NCBI GenBank assembly: GCA_027622275.1
Contig: JAQBZB010000061.1
Coordinates: 1-35,661, forward strand
Length of the DNA: 35,661 nucleotides
From: Planctomycetota bacterium
GTDB lineage: Bacteria > Planctomycetota > Planctomycetia > Pirellulales > Pirellulaceae
Reading direction: 5' to 3'
This document shows, one piece after another, positions 17,623-25,493 of the stretch (within the stretch, counting starts at the first letter, position 1; every line of letters begins with the position of its first letter). The notes under the pieces are model-generated. The model made no database searches. It saw only the letters and a list, made by a program, of their open reading frames with translations, and was not told where the DNA came from. The position numbers and the translations under genes are program-made.

Positions 17623-18300
17623 CTAACTCAAGGCGTTCAACACCAACTCGGTATCGGAAAGATCTTCTAGCAGCAGATCGGGCTGCGCGTCGGCCAGCTC
17701 CTGTTTCGGATGCAAGCCGGTCGCAACCGCAAGTACTCGCGCATCGATCGCGCGAGCACAACTGACGTCTAATGGCGTATCACCGATCACCCAGACTCGT
17801 CGCGGGTCGAAGCCGCCGTTGCCGTTGGCGTGTTGCCTTGCCGCTGCGAGAGCTGTCACGGCGACACCGTCACGGTCTCGATACTCGTCACCGAACCCGC
17901 CGAACGCGAAATGCCCGAACAAGCCGAAGTACGACAACTTAATCCGCGCGCCGTCACGCACGTTTCCTGTCAACAGGCCGATGGCTACCGCTTCATGTGA
18001 CTGCAATCTTTCGAGAAGCTGCGACACGCCGTTGAGGATTCGACCGTTGCGTTGAGCGAGATGGATCGGCAGCCGGGCGAGATAGCCGTCGCGCAGACGC
18101 TGCCAGTTCTCCGGCGAATCATCAATTCCGTGTTGCTCAAACAGATTGGTGCCGATGCCGCGGTCGGTGCGTCCGCTAAACGGAACCTGCGCGGGACTTT
18201 CGATGCCAAAGTCTTCGCGAAAGGCTTCGATCAATGCCGTTCCGCCCGCACCCCCGGTGTTGATCAGCGTTCCGTCAATGTCGAAGAGTAGAGTAAGCAT
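17623..18300 (-). CDS. HAD-superfamily hydrolase (phosphoglycolate phosphatase-like)
   Basis: The protein has 225 residues. Motif I is LLFDIDGTLI (D7 nucleophile, D9 acid), motif II is GLLTGNVRDGA with the Thr after the strand, and motif IV is RVWVIGDTPLDVSCARA with the Mg-binding Asp. A helical cap lies between motifs I and II (about 15-90), as in Gph-type enzymes. Likely reaction: removal of phosphate from a small phosphorylated metabolite. The start is ATG 18300; the downstream gene is the Gfo/Idh/MocA oxidoreductase, and together they may process a sugar phosphate or polyol (inference). Confidence 0.92.
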   Translation of the reverse strand: MLTLLFDIDGTLINTGGAGGTALIEAFREDFGIESPAQVPFSGRTDRGIGTNLFEQHGIDDSPENWQRLRDGYLARLPIHLAQRNGRILNGVSQLLERLQSHEAVAIGLLTGNVRDGARIKLSYFGLFGHFAFGGFGDEYRDRDGVAVTALAAARQHANGNGGFDPRRVWVIGDTPLDVSCARAIDARVLAVATGLHPKQELADAQPDLLLEDLSDTELVLNALS

Positions 18301-18473
18301 CCGCGAATTGTAGCCGGTCGCCCCGTCGTGCGTCGACTGGACGACGCAGGTCCGGCGGCGAGCCAGAAAATCTTGAGTAGTCCTTTGACTTCGAACGAAA
18401 AGCGACCTATTTGTTTTAATGTCACGTCAATGATTTTGGTTCGATGGACGGCGGCATTCAGCTCGCCAACCTC

Positions 18474-18567
18474 GAAAAAGGCAAACCGGTCGCGAGGCCG
18501 GGGCGCAAAGCTATGGGTCTCTAAACTTAGGCAAGCATTCGCTGCCGAGAGATCGCCAAGCTGCCGA
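18474..18567 (+). promoter_or_regulatory. Cyclic-di-GMP-I (GEMM-I) riboswitch-like aptamer, no clear target gene
   Basis: The order of elements matches the GEMM-I aptamer: A-run then GGCAAA, a hairpin CCGGTC-GCGA-GGCCGG (18486-18501) whose loop is a GNRA tetraloop, then the hallmark GGCGCAAAGC, then TATGGGTCTCT opening a second stem that contains GGCAAGC-ATTC-GCTGCC, closes with AGAGA, and is followed by CGCCAAGCTGCC to close the outer stem. In known GEMM-I RNAs the GNRA loop docks into the second stem and c-di-GMP binds at the three-way junction. A short hairpin (CTCTACTC...GGGGAGAG, 18582-18601) lies directly after it. No convincing gene follows on this strand before 21051. Confidence 0.75.
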
Positions 18568-18749
18568 AGGATTGGTTTTCGTCTCTACTCTTTTGGGGAG
18601 AGCTGAAGTGCGTATTCGGGCTGCCGCTAACTTCGCAAGTTATCCGCAAACCGCACGCGTTCAACTCAGCGACTTCTTTTTATTGTCAACGCTCGGTCAT
18701 TCCGTCGTCGCATCGCGTGATGCTCGGCGGATCGAGCAACTGGCCTTAA

Positions 18750-18850
18750 CCCGGATTATTCATCAGCCGGCTGGCGCTAGCCAGCGGTTCTCGCGAACTT
18801 TGAGAAAACCGCACGCTAGCGCGTGGCGGCTGATTTGCGAGGTGTTTTGA
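18750..18850. repeat. MITE-like element, copy 2 (right end not found)
   Basis: The left end AACCCGGATTATTCATCAG corresponds to the terminal repeat of the element at 15668-15829. From 18784 to 18850 it follows that element closely: the GCGGTTCTCGCGAACTT hairpin arm, the GAGA..AACCGCACGCTAGCG block and GGCGGCTGATTTGCG. An additional CCGGCTGGCGCTAGCCAG hairpin is inserted near 18768. The right terminal repeat is absent. Confidence 0.7.
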
Positions 18851-18863
18851 GCAAGATAGCCGG

Positions 18864-18927
18864 ACCAGATTCACCGGGCAGATGAATCTGGTTCGTTGCG
18901 AGGTCCGCCGGGGCAGTCGGACCTTGC
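18864..18927. other. Two strong hairpins displaying GGGCAG loops
   Basis: Hairpin one pairs ACCAGATTCA with TGAATCTGGT (perfect, 10 bp) around a CCGGGCAGA loop. Hairpin two pairs GCGAGGTCCG with CGGACCTTGC (one mismatch) around CCGGGGCAGT. A further CGGGGCAGT lies at 18932-18940, and the terminator hairpin after it has a GGGCAGG loop. The recurrence of the same loop in differing stems suggests a structured RNA and not chance. Strand and function are not known. Confidence 0.5.
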
Positions 18928-18940
18928 AAGTCGGGGCAGT

Positions 18941-18979
18941 AGCAAAAGGGTGCCTTGGGCAGGGGCAACCCTTTTTGCT
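18941..18979 (-). terminator. Hairpin terminator after moaB
   Basis: AGCAAAAGGGTGCC (18941-18954) and GGCAACCCTTTTTGCT (18964-18979) form a strong stem with one bulge. It begins about 20 bases past the moaB stop codon; on the minus strand the 3' arm ends in CCCTTTTGCT. It probably ends moaB transcription. Confidence 0.6.
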
Positions 18980-18997
18980 TTTCGAAACGGGGCAACG

Positions 18998-19507
18998 CTA
19001 CCGCCGAGCCTCGCGGACGAGATGGCTCAGTTCGGGAAGGATGACTCGCTGCATGGCAAGTCTTACCGCTGCTCTTGATCCAGGCATCGTGAGTAAGACG
19101 GTCCGGTGCATCAAGCCGCCAGTCGCGCGGCTGAGCATCGCGGCCGCACCGATCTCCTGATGACTCAACATGCGAAACAACTCGCCGTACCCCGGCAAGG
19201 GCTTCGTGATCAACGCAGTCACGGTTTCGTAGGTTTGATCCCGAGAAGAGATGCCCGTCCCGCCGGTCATCAACACAACGTCGACTCGATTGTTGTCACG
19301 ATACGATTCGAGCAGCGGACGCATGCGCCCCGGTTCATCAGGGACGATCTCTCGTTCGACAATGACGTGCCCGGACTCGGTGAGCAGTCGAACGACTTCG
19401 GCCCCGCCGGTGTCTGTCTCTACCGTGCGAGTGTCGCTGACCGTGATCACCGCGCAGCGAATCTGAACGGGGGCGTCGGCTTTGTGTTCGTCAGGCGTCG
19501 TACTCAT
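18998..19507 (-). CDS. moaB: Molybdenum cofactor biosynthesis protein MoaB
   Basis: The protein has 169 residues from ATG 19507 (MSTTPDEHKADAPVQIRCAVITVSDTRTVETDTGG); a TTG three codons earlier also lies in frame. The family motif DVVLMTGGTGISSRDQT (about 80-95) binds molybdopterin; FRMLSHQEIGAAAMLSRATGG and LTMPGSRAAVRLAMQRVILPEL are the usual C-terminal segments. MoaB/MogA proteins adenylylate molybdopterin or act in related steps of molybdenum cofactor synthesis in the cytoplasm. The length is normal. No other cofactor genes are visible nearby; a large palindrome separates it from the upstream epimerase gene. Confidence 0.93.
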   Translation of the reverse strand: MSTTPDEHKADAPVQIRCAVITVSDTRTVETDTGGAEVVRLLTESGHVIVEREIVPDEPGRMRPLLESYRDNNRVDVVLMTGGTGISSRDQTYETVTALITKPLPGYGELFRMLSHQEIGAAAMLSRATGGLMHRTVLLTMPGSRAAVRLAMQRVILPELSHLVREARR

Positions 19508-19523
19508 CGATTTCAAACGATCT

Positions 19524-19597
19524 GGCGAGCGGGGGACGTAAGTCCCCTGATGAACCGATAGGTGATTCCATCAGGGGACTCACGTCCCCCGCTCGCC
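19524..19597. repeat. Near-perfect long palindrome between moaB and the epimerase gene
   Basis: Arms at 19524-19552 and 19569-19597 are 29 bp each with a single mismatch and a 16-base loop. The core AGGGGACTCACGTCCCCCG looks like a dispersed planctomycete-type palindrome. It starts right after the stop of the epimerase gene on the minus strand and may end its transcription, although no T-run follows. Confidence 0.75.
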
Positions 19598-19602
19598 GTT
19601 GA

Positions 19603-20895
19603 CTACTCAACCGAGAACTTGTGGACCGTCGTTTGTTTGTAGGTTTCGCCCGGCTTGAGAATTGTTGTAGGGAACTCCGGCTGATTCGGCGAGTCGGGAT
19701 AATGCTGCGTCTCGAGACAGAACGCACCGTATTGGTCGTACCCTCCGGCTCCTTCGCTGCCGTCCAGGAAGTTGCCGCTATAGAGCTGAATACCCGGCTG
19801 TGTCGTGTGAATCTCCATCACGCGCCCGCTACTTGGATCTTTCACACGAGCGGCCAGCGCCAACGAACCGTCTTGGCTGCGAAGCACAAAGCAGTGATCG
19901 TAGCCGACCGGATCCGCTTCGATCTGCTTCAATCGTTCGCCGATCGCATGCGGGGACGTGAAATCGAGCACCGTTCGTGCAACATCGGCCAACTCGCCCG
20001 TCGGAATCAAACCGTCATCGACAGGCAAATACTTGTCCGACTCAAGTTGCAGCTCGTGATTTTCAATCGTTCCCGAACCGGCACCCGCCAAATTCCAGTA
20101 GTTGTGATTCGTCAGGTTGCAGGGAGTCGCTTTGTCGGTCGTGGCACTGAACTCCATCCGCAACTCGTTCGAGTTCGTCAGTGTGTAAACCGCCGTCACA
20201 TCAAGATTGCCGGGATAACCTTCTTCGCCGTCGGGGCTGCGGCGGGTGAACTTGACGCCAAGTTGATCACCCGATCCAAATGATTCAGCTATCCAGACTT
20301 GTTTGTCGAAGCCGGCTTCGCCGCCGTGCAGGTGGTTCTCGCCATTGTTGGTCGCGAGCGTGTACTCTTGTCCGTCGAGTGTGAACTTGCCCTTGGCAAT
20401 GCGATTGCAGTAACGGCCGACCGTCGCGCCGAAATACGGGTGTCGAGGCAAGTAACCGTCGAGCTTGTCGAATCCGAGCGTGATATTCGCGAGCTTGCCG
20501 TCGCGGTCTGGAGTCTCGACGGAAACGACGATTGCTCCATAGTTTGTCAGCTTGACGATCATTCCGTTCGCATTCGTGCAGGTGTAAAGGTCGATTCTTT
20601 GCCCATCTTCAGTCTTGCCAAATGGTGCCCTCGCGATTGTTATCACGGGCTTCTTCTCCGTAGTTTGTGTGGTTTGGCCAGCCAGCTCGGACGCGGGGGC
20701 TGCGACCGGTTCGGGCACCTCCGCCTCGCTCTCCATCGGCATCTCGACGTTCATTTCCGGATCGACTGCGGCTGACGTTGTATTCGAAGCCGCCGCAGGG
20801 GCAGGTGCCGGTTTGTTCACTGTCTCGACTCGGCATCCCCCTAGCGCGACAACGCTTAGCATGAGACAACTGGCGATCAGGTGCTTGCACGTCAT
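19603..20895 (-). CDS. Aldose 1-epimerase (galactose mutarotase), predicted lipoprotein
   Basis: The protein has 430 residues. Residues 1-21 form a lipoprotein signal with lipobox LGGC (C21). A Pro/Ala/Glu-rich linker follows to about residue 80. The epimerase domain contains GFDKLDGYLPRHPYFGATVGRYCNRIAKGKF-type start motifs, GENHLHGG, CNLTNHNYWNLAG (catalytic His) and FCLETQHYPDSPNQPEFP (catalytic Glu). It interconverts alpha and beta anomers of hexoses. The lipid anchor places it outside the cytoplasm, unlike the classical enzyme, so it would act on sugars in the periplasm. The start ATG 20895 has a GAGGA site 8 bases upstream. Confidence 0.93.
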   Translation of the reverse strand: MTCKHLIASCLMLSVVALGGCRVETVNKPAPAPAAASNTTSAAVDPEMNVEMPMESEAEVPEPVAAPASELAGQTTQTTEKKPVITIARAPFGKTEDGQRIDLYTCTNANGMIVKLTNYGAIVVSVETPDRDGKLANITLGFDKLDGYLPRHPYFGATVGRYCNRIAKGKFTLDGQEYTLATNNGENHLHGGEAGFDKQVWIAESFGSGDQLGVKFTRRSPDGEEGYPGNLDVTAVYTLTNSNELRMEFSATTDKATPCNLTNHNYWNLAGAGSGTIENHELQLESDKYLPVDDGLIPTGELADVARTVLDFTSPHAIGERLKQIEADPVGYDHCFVLRSQDGSLALAARVKDPSSGRVMEIHTTQPGIQLYSGNFLDGSEGAGGYDQYGAFCLETQHYPDSPNQPEFPTTILKPGETYKQTTVHKFSVE

Positions 20896-21050
20896 TTAGT
20901 GTTCCTCGTCGCCGTTTTTTTTCGTCAAGGTCAGAGAATTGTGAGTGTTTTTGAACGCACCGTCCTCGATGCGTCCGCGTATTATGTTCGGGCCAGCCGG
21001 GAGCGTACAGGCCCCCGCCGCCCGAACGGCCCGCGGACATCGACGCGAAC

Positions 21051-21254
21051 TTGCCTCAAGATCTCTCCGTTTGGAAGCCCCATGAAGGCTGGCTGGGTGG
21101 ACCGTCGGGCGGACGTTTGCGGATCGTGAGTTCCGGCCTCTTCGAAGCATTGCCAGTGCTTCCTGGGCACGTGTCGATCACCGTCAGCAAAAAGAACGAC
21201 GATCTCGCTGACTGCGCGATTATGGCGATTATGCGCGCCATCGCTGCTCATTGA
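21051..21254 (+). CDS. Small hypothetical ORF, possibly a gene remnant
   Basis: From TTG 21051 the frame gives 67 residues (LPQDLSVWKPHEGWLGGPSG to ADCAIMAIMRAIAAH) with coding-like composition and even third-position use; the frame also stays open about 30 codons upstream, to a stop at 20952. There is no good ribosome site at the TTG. I recognise no family. It lies in the divergent intergenic region upstream of the porin. It may be the remains of a longer gene. Confidence 0.3.
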   Translation: MPQDLSVWKPHEGWLGGPSGGRLRIVSSGLFEALPVLPGHVSITVSKKNDDLADCAIMAIMRAIAAH

Positions 21255-21531
21255 CTGCCCAACACGCTGTCAAAATACGAAGTCTACACAATTCGGATGG
21301 CGCGGCACCGGCATGCTCACGAACCGCACTTAATCGACCGAAAAATCACTTTAGTCCGCGGAATTAATTTTATACTCAAACGCTAGCATGGCTTCGTTTG
21401 CCGAATTTGAACCGTGATCGAGAATAGCGGCCTTTCGCAGGCGGGTGGGGCCAGTGGATGCGGGTTCCCGACGCGCTCGCACATGTCGATTACTAACTAC
21501 TAACTAGGTCTCAAAGACAGGAGGTCGTGAA

Positions 21532-22764
21532 ATGAAGCGATTCTTTGCGTTCGTACCAGGCTTGTTCCTGGCTGCGATGACTACTGTACCGGTGACTGCT
21601 GACGAGTCGCTGAGCTACAGCATATCTGACAACGTATCTGTCGAGCCTGTGAGCCTGCTCGGTGATGCACCGACGCCCGGCCAGAAGGACGATGCCTGCG
21701 CCTGCGACACGAAAGGCGGCAAAGGCGGAAAGGGCGGTTGCAGCTGTTACCTCTGGGGCCCCGACGAAGCCTACTCGCTGTACTCCGGTGACAACGGCCT
21801 TGGCATCTCCGTAGGTGGTTGGACACAGTTCGGTTACCACAATCGGAATAGCTTGGCTGGTGTTGCCGGGAATGATGGATTCAACCAGAACCGGGACGGC
21901 TTCAATCTGCATCAGCAATGGCTCTACGCCGAGCGGACGGCGGACGGCAGTTGCGGTTGGGATTGGGGTTTCCGTGCGGACATCATGTACGGTATCGATG
22001 CCAACAACACCCAAGCGTTCGGCAACAATCCGGGCAGCTGGGATTACTTGAACGGCTTGGATTATGGGGCCTATGGTTGGGCGATTCCTCAGTTGTACGC
22101 CGAGTTGGCGAACGGCGATCTGTCCGTCAAGATCGGTCACTTTTTTACGTTGATTGGTTACGAAGTGGTGACTGCTCCCGACAACTTCTTCTACAGCCAT
22201 GCCTTTACGATGAACAACAGCGAACCGTTCACTCACACGGGTGCGATTGCCACGTACGGTTACTCGGAAGATTTGACATTGTACGGCGGCTGGACGCTTG
22301 GTTGGGACACGGGTTTCGATCAGTTCGGTAGCGGCAGTAGCTGGTTGGGCGGTTTCGGATACGCGTTGTCTGAAGACATTTCGCTGACCTACATGAGCAC
22401 GTATGGTGACTTTGGTTGGCTCGGTCCCGGTGCGAACGATTCCTACTCGCACAGCGTCGTTGTGGACTTCACGCTCACGGAGAAACTCAACTACGTCTTG
22501 CAGTCCGATATGGTGCGTGCCGGCGCCTACGATACGGTCGGCATCAACCAGTATCTGTTCTACACGCTCAACGATTGCACTGCCGTGGGAGCACGTGTCG
22601 AGTGGTGGAAGAACGATGGACTTTCGGTCAATGCCGCCACGTTCGGCTTGAACTACCGACCGCATGCCAATTTGGTGCTGCGACCGGAAGTCAAGCACGA
22701 GTGGGTGCCTGGTTCAGACTTTGACCAGACCATCTTCGGCATGGACATGATCTTGACGTACTAA
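21532..22764 (+). CDS. Outer-membrane beta-barrel porin, BBP2-like
   Basis: The protein has 410 residues, a signal peptide (MKRFFAFVPGLFLAAMTTVPVTA, cleavage about residue 23) and a clear AGGAGGTCGTGAA ribosome site. A short linker with C56, C58, C70 and C72 around a KGGKGGKGG stretch precedes the barrel. From about residue 80 alternating aromatic/polar strands follow (GLGISVGGWTQFGY, GWDWGFRADIMYG, LSVKIGHFFTLIGYE, DLTLYGGWTLGWDT), with the final strand ending in an aromatic residue (MDMILTY). It should form an outer-membrane diffusion channel. It is monocistronic, with a strong terminator 52 bases after its stop. The downstream transporter may use a solute it admits (inference). Confidence 0.85.
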   Translation: MKRFFAFVPGLFLAAMTTVPVTADESLSYSISDNVSVEPVSLLGDAPTPGQKDDACACDTKGGKGGKGGCSCYLWGPDEAYSLYSGDNGLGISVGGWTQFGYHNRNSLAGVAGNDGFNQNRDGFNLHQQWLYAERTADGSCGWDWGFRADIMYGIDANNTQAFGNNPGSWDYLNGLDYGAYGWAIPQLYAELANGDLSVKIGHFFTLIGYEVVTAPDNFFYSHAFTMNNSEPFTHTGAIATYGYSEDLTLYGGWTLGWDTGFDQFGSGSSWLGGFGYALSEDISLTYMSTYGDFGWLGPGANDSYSHSVVVDFTLTEKLNYVLQSDMVRAGAYDTVGINQYLFYTLNDCTAVGARVEWWKNDGLSVNAATFGLNYRPHANLVLRPEVKHEWVPGSDFDQTIFGMDMILTY

Positions 22765-22816
22765 GATTCGACGGAATTGCGTTTCATCGGGGGGATGAAG
22801 CGTGAATAAAGATACC

Positions 22817-22862
22817 GCGGCGGCACCGGCTTTCTCCCAAGGCTGGTGCCGCCGCTTTTTAT
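22817..22862 (+). terminator. Intrinsic terminator after the porin gene
   Basis: GCGGCGGCACC (22817-22827) pairs with GGTGCCGCCGC (22845-22855), followed by TTTTTATT. The transporter start codon at 22906 lies after this structure, which excludes the in-frame start inside it. Confidence 0.9.
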
Positions 22863-22905
22863 TGCGCCGGCGCGGTCGCCGGAACAGGCGAGGAGCGAAC
22901 AGAAG

Positions 22906-24195
22906 ATGTCAACGAGCGACTCCCGCGAAGTCTCTGTCGGTCGAGTTGTCTTGGCCAGCTTTATCGGTACGACGATCGAATGGTACGACTTCTTCATCTA
23001 CGGGACGGCGGCGGCATTAGTGTTCGGCCGCCTGTTCTTTCCGGAATTCGAACCGCACACCGGGACGATGTCTGCCTACGCAACATTCGCCGTCGGATTT
23101 TTTGCGCGGCCGATCGGTGGGATCGTCTTCGGACACTTTGGCGATCGGCTCGGTCGCAAGACGATGCTCGTCACGACATTGACCATCATGGGCGTGGCAA
23201 CCTTTCTGATCGGTGTGCTGCCGACGTATGAAACCGCTGGCATCCTGGCACCGATGCTGCTAGTCACCTTACGTTTCGTCCAGGGCTTGGGAGTCGGTGG
23301 CGAATGGGGCGGAGCTGTCTTAATGGCCGTTGAACACGGTCATCGCGGCCGACGCGGATTGTATGGCAGTTGGGTGCAGGCTGGCGTGCCGGTCGGCCTG
23401 TTGTTGGCGACCGCCGTCTTCGCAATCTTCAGCTCGCTACCGGAGGAGCAATTCCTGGCGTGGGGATGGCGCGTGCCGTTCTTGCTCGGCATTGTGTTGC
23501 TCGGCGTCGGCATGTTCATCCGTGTTCGCATCATGGAGAGTCCGCTGTTTGCAAACGTCAAGTCGAAGCAGCCGATGCCCTCCTTGCCGGTGTTGGAAGT
23601 TCTGCGCCAGCATCCGGGCAATGTCTTGCTGGCGATGGGGGCAAGGTTTGCCGAGAACGCTTCATTCTACATCTTTACCATCTGGGTAATTTCGTATGCC
23701 ACGGAAACTCTCGATGTGGCGAAGAATACGATCTTGACCGGGATCTGGCTGGCCGCGGCCGTTCAGTTCTTTGCAATACCAACCTTTGGCCTCTTGTCGG
23801 ATCGTGTGGGACGCCGCCCCGTTTATCTGAGTGGTGCCCTGTTCATCATGTTGTTCGCGTTTCCGTTTTTCTGGCTCGTCAACACACAGGTAAACTATCT
23901 TGTCTGGCTTGCGATCATCCTGGGCTTGGTGGGTCATGCGGCGATGTATGGTCCGCAAGCAGCGTTCTTTTCCGAGTTGTTCGGCACGAACGTGCGTTAC
24001 ACCGGCGCATCACTCGGCTATCAAGTCGCTTCTCCTCTCGCAGGCGGATTGGCCCCGCTGATCGCGACTCAACTGCTCGTTGTCGGCGATGGCAGTCCCT
24101 CGCTAGTCGCTATCTATTTGATCGTTATGGGCATCATTACACTCGTGGCCGTTTATCTCGCGGCCGAGACGTATCGAACAGAGATCCATGACTGA
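22906..24195 (+). CDS. MHS-family major facilitator (metabolite:H+ symporter)
   Basis: From ATG 22906 (MSTSDSREVSVGRVVLASFIGTTIEWYDFF) the protein has 429 residues with 12 predicted helices. The motifs fit the MHS branch: IEWYDFFIYGTAA in helix 1, GHFGDRLGRKTMLV in loop 2-3, RFVQGLGVGGEWGGAV in helix 4-5 and LSDRVGRRPVYL in loop 8-9. Relatives carry dicarboxylates, shikimate, proline/betaine or similar solutes with protons at the inner membrane; the solute here is unknown. A longer frame beginning at 22846 lies inside the porin terminator, and GAGGAG precedes the chosen start by 12 bases. Confidence 0.93.
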   Translation: MSTSDSREVSVGRVVLASFIGTTIEWYDFFIYGTAAALVFGRLFFPEFEPHTGTMSAYATFAVGFFARPIGGIVFGHFGDRLGRKTMLVTTLTIMGVATFLIGVLPTYETAGILAPMLLVTLRFVQGLGVGGEWGGAVLMAVEHGHRGRRGLYGSWVQAGVPVGLLLATAVFAIFSSLPEEQFLAWGWRVPFLLGIVLLGVGMFIRVRIMESPLFANVKSKQPMPSLPVLEVLRQHPGNVLLAMGARFAENASFYIFTIWVISYATETLDVAKNTILTGIWLAAAVQFFAIPTFGLLSDRVGRRPVYLSGALFIMLFAFPFFWLVNTQVNYLVWLAIILGLVGHAAMYGPQAAFFSELFGTNVRYTGASLGYQVASPLAGGLAPLIATQLLVVGDGSPSLVAIYLIVMGIITLVAVYLAAETYRTEIHD

Positions 24196-24265
24196 AGCTG
24201 GGTCGCGACCTCAGGGCGGCACCGAGGGAGTTTGATCGACCTGGCACCCGGACGCTAGTTCCAAA

Positions 24266-24303
24266 CAAAAAAGCGCCGCGGGAAAAAACCTGCGGCGCTT
24301 TTG
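24266..24303 (-). terminator. Bidirectional terminator between the MHS transporter and rpsI
   Basis: The stem is AAGCGCCGC...GCGGCGCTT with an A-rich loop. A T-run follows the stem on the minus strand (from the A-run at 24266), so it ends the rplM-rpsI transcript; GGCGCTTTT on the plus strand can also end the transporter transcript. Confidence 0.9.
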
Positions 24304-24330
24304 AATTGGATTCGGTCGCGAAGCGACATG

Positions 24331-24744
24331 TTAACGCTTCGAGAACTGAGTGCCTCGACGGGCACCGTGCAAACCGCACTTCTTGCGCTCTTTCATACGA
24401 GCGTCCCGAGTGAGGAAACCACCGTCGCGAAGAGGTATGAAGAGTTCTTCGTTGTAGCTCATCAAAGCACGAGCCAGGCCCATCCGAATGGCTCCCGATT
24501 GGCCGGCGCTGCCACCGCCCGATGCACGCACCAAGATATCAACACTTTCGCGCTGCCCGCAGGCATCGAGGACGTCGAAGATCCAACGGCGATTCTGATC
24601 TTCCGTGAAGTATTCCTCAAAGGCGCGTCCGTTCACGGTGATCTTGCCGCTGCCGGCACGAACACGAACGCGAGCGACCGACGACTTTCGTCGTCCGGTT
24701 CCCAAGGCATCGCCGTTTAACTTGTCTTTCTTTACTGCGACCAT
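24331..24744 (-). CDS. rpsI: 30S ribosomal protein S9
   Basis: The protein has 137 residues. LGTGRRKSSVARVRVRAGSGKITVNGR near the start, GGGSAGQSGAIRMGLARAL and the end DARMKERKKCGLHGARRGTQFSKR are diagnostic; the basic C-terminal tail reaches the tRNA in the ribosomal P site. The start is ATG 24744. It lies 33 bp after rplM, the usual pairing, and a strong terminator follows. Confidence 0.98.
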   Translation of the reverse strand: MVAVKKDKLNGDALGTGRRKSSVARVRVRAGSGKITVNGRAFEEYFTEDQNRRWIFDVLDACGQRESVDILVRASGGGSAGQSGAIRMGLARALMSYNEELFIPLRDGGFLTRDARMKERKKCGLHGARRGTQFSKR

Positions 24745-24777
24745 TTGTTTCGCTCTGCTCGAGTTTCAATAATTCGT

Positions 24778-25221
24778 TTACTTGCCGCCCAGATCACGCG
24801 ACGCGGGCTGCTGTGCCTGATGCGGATGTTCCGAGCCCGCGTAGACCTTTAGCTTTTCTAGCATGCGCCGGCCGAGACGATTCTTCGGCAACATACGGCG
24901 GACCGCTTCGCGAAGGATCTCTTCCGGCTTCTTTTCGAGACGCTTCTCAGCCGTTTCGCTTCGCAGCCCGGGATATCCGGTGTACCAAGTGTATTTCTTT
25001 TGCGCCCACTTCTTGCCGCTGAACTGGACCTTCTCGGCATTCGTGACGACGATGAAGTCACCCGTGTCCACGTGCGGCGTATAAGTCGCGCGGTGCTTGC
25101 CCATCAGGATGACAGCAATATCACTGGCTAAGCGGCCAACGATCTTATCGGTCGCATCCACATGCCACCATTTCGGCGTTAACTCGCCGGGCTTCGCCAT
25201 ATAAGTCTTTGTGTTGACCAA
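24778..25221 (-). CDS. rplM: 50S ribosomal protein L13
   Basis: The protein has 147 residues. The start NTKTYMAKPGELTPKWWHVDATDKIVGRLAS and HRATYTPHVDTGDFIVVTNAEKV are diagnostic of L13; GPYPG-type YTGYPGLRSETAEKRLEKKPEEILREAVRRMLPKNRLGRRML completes it. The chosen start is TTG 25221, because the KTYMAKP motif is normally internal and CGGGAG stands 9 bases upstream; the ATG at codon 8 has no ribosome site. It is followed by rpsI in one operon. Confidence 0.97.
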   Translation of the reverse strand: MVNTKTYMAKPGELTPKWWHVDATDKIVGRLASDIAVILMGKHRATYTPHVDTGDFIVVTNAEKVQFSGKKWAQKKYTWYTGYPGLRSETAEKRLEKKPEEILREAVRRMLPKNRLGRRMLEKLKVYAGSEHPHQAQQPASRDLGGK

Positions 25222-25493
25222 CTTTGCATTCTCCCGGAGGCAGCGTGTAGGCGCTTGAACGTGGTTTTTCGGTGTCGCGACTCGATGCGTGAAACGCCTA
25301 GTTCGCAGTGATTACCTATTGTGGAAACGAGTGATTTTAGCGACCCAAATCGGGGGCAGCAACCGCTCTTTGGCGAACGGCGACGGATTTGGGGCCATGC
25401 GATGCCATGAAACACCCACCCGCCGGAACTGAATCTGGATCACGAGGTTTCATTGGTCATTGGGAGTTGGAACTTCCGAAGGCACCGTCTTGG

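Noticed and set aside
21511-22698. A 395-codon open frame on the minus strand opposite the porin.
   Set aside because: The plus strand has a signal peptide, a perfect ribosome site and barrel strands; the antisense translation shows no domain and is a by-product of codon bias.
22846-22905. Earlier in-frame start for the MHS transporter.
   Set aside because: It lies within the porin terminator hairpin and would add a tail before the first conserved helix; ATG 22906 has a ribosome site.
24301-24720. 139-codon plus-strand frame over rpsI.
   Set aside because: It is the antisense shadow of ribosomal protein S9.
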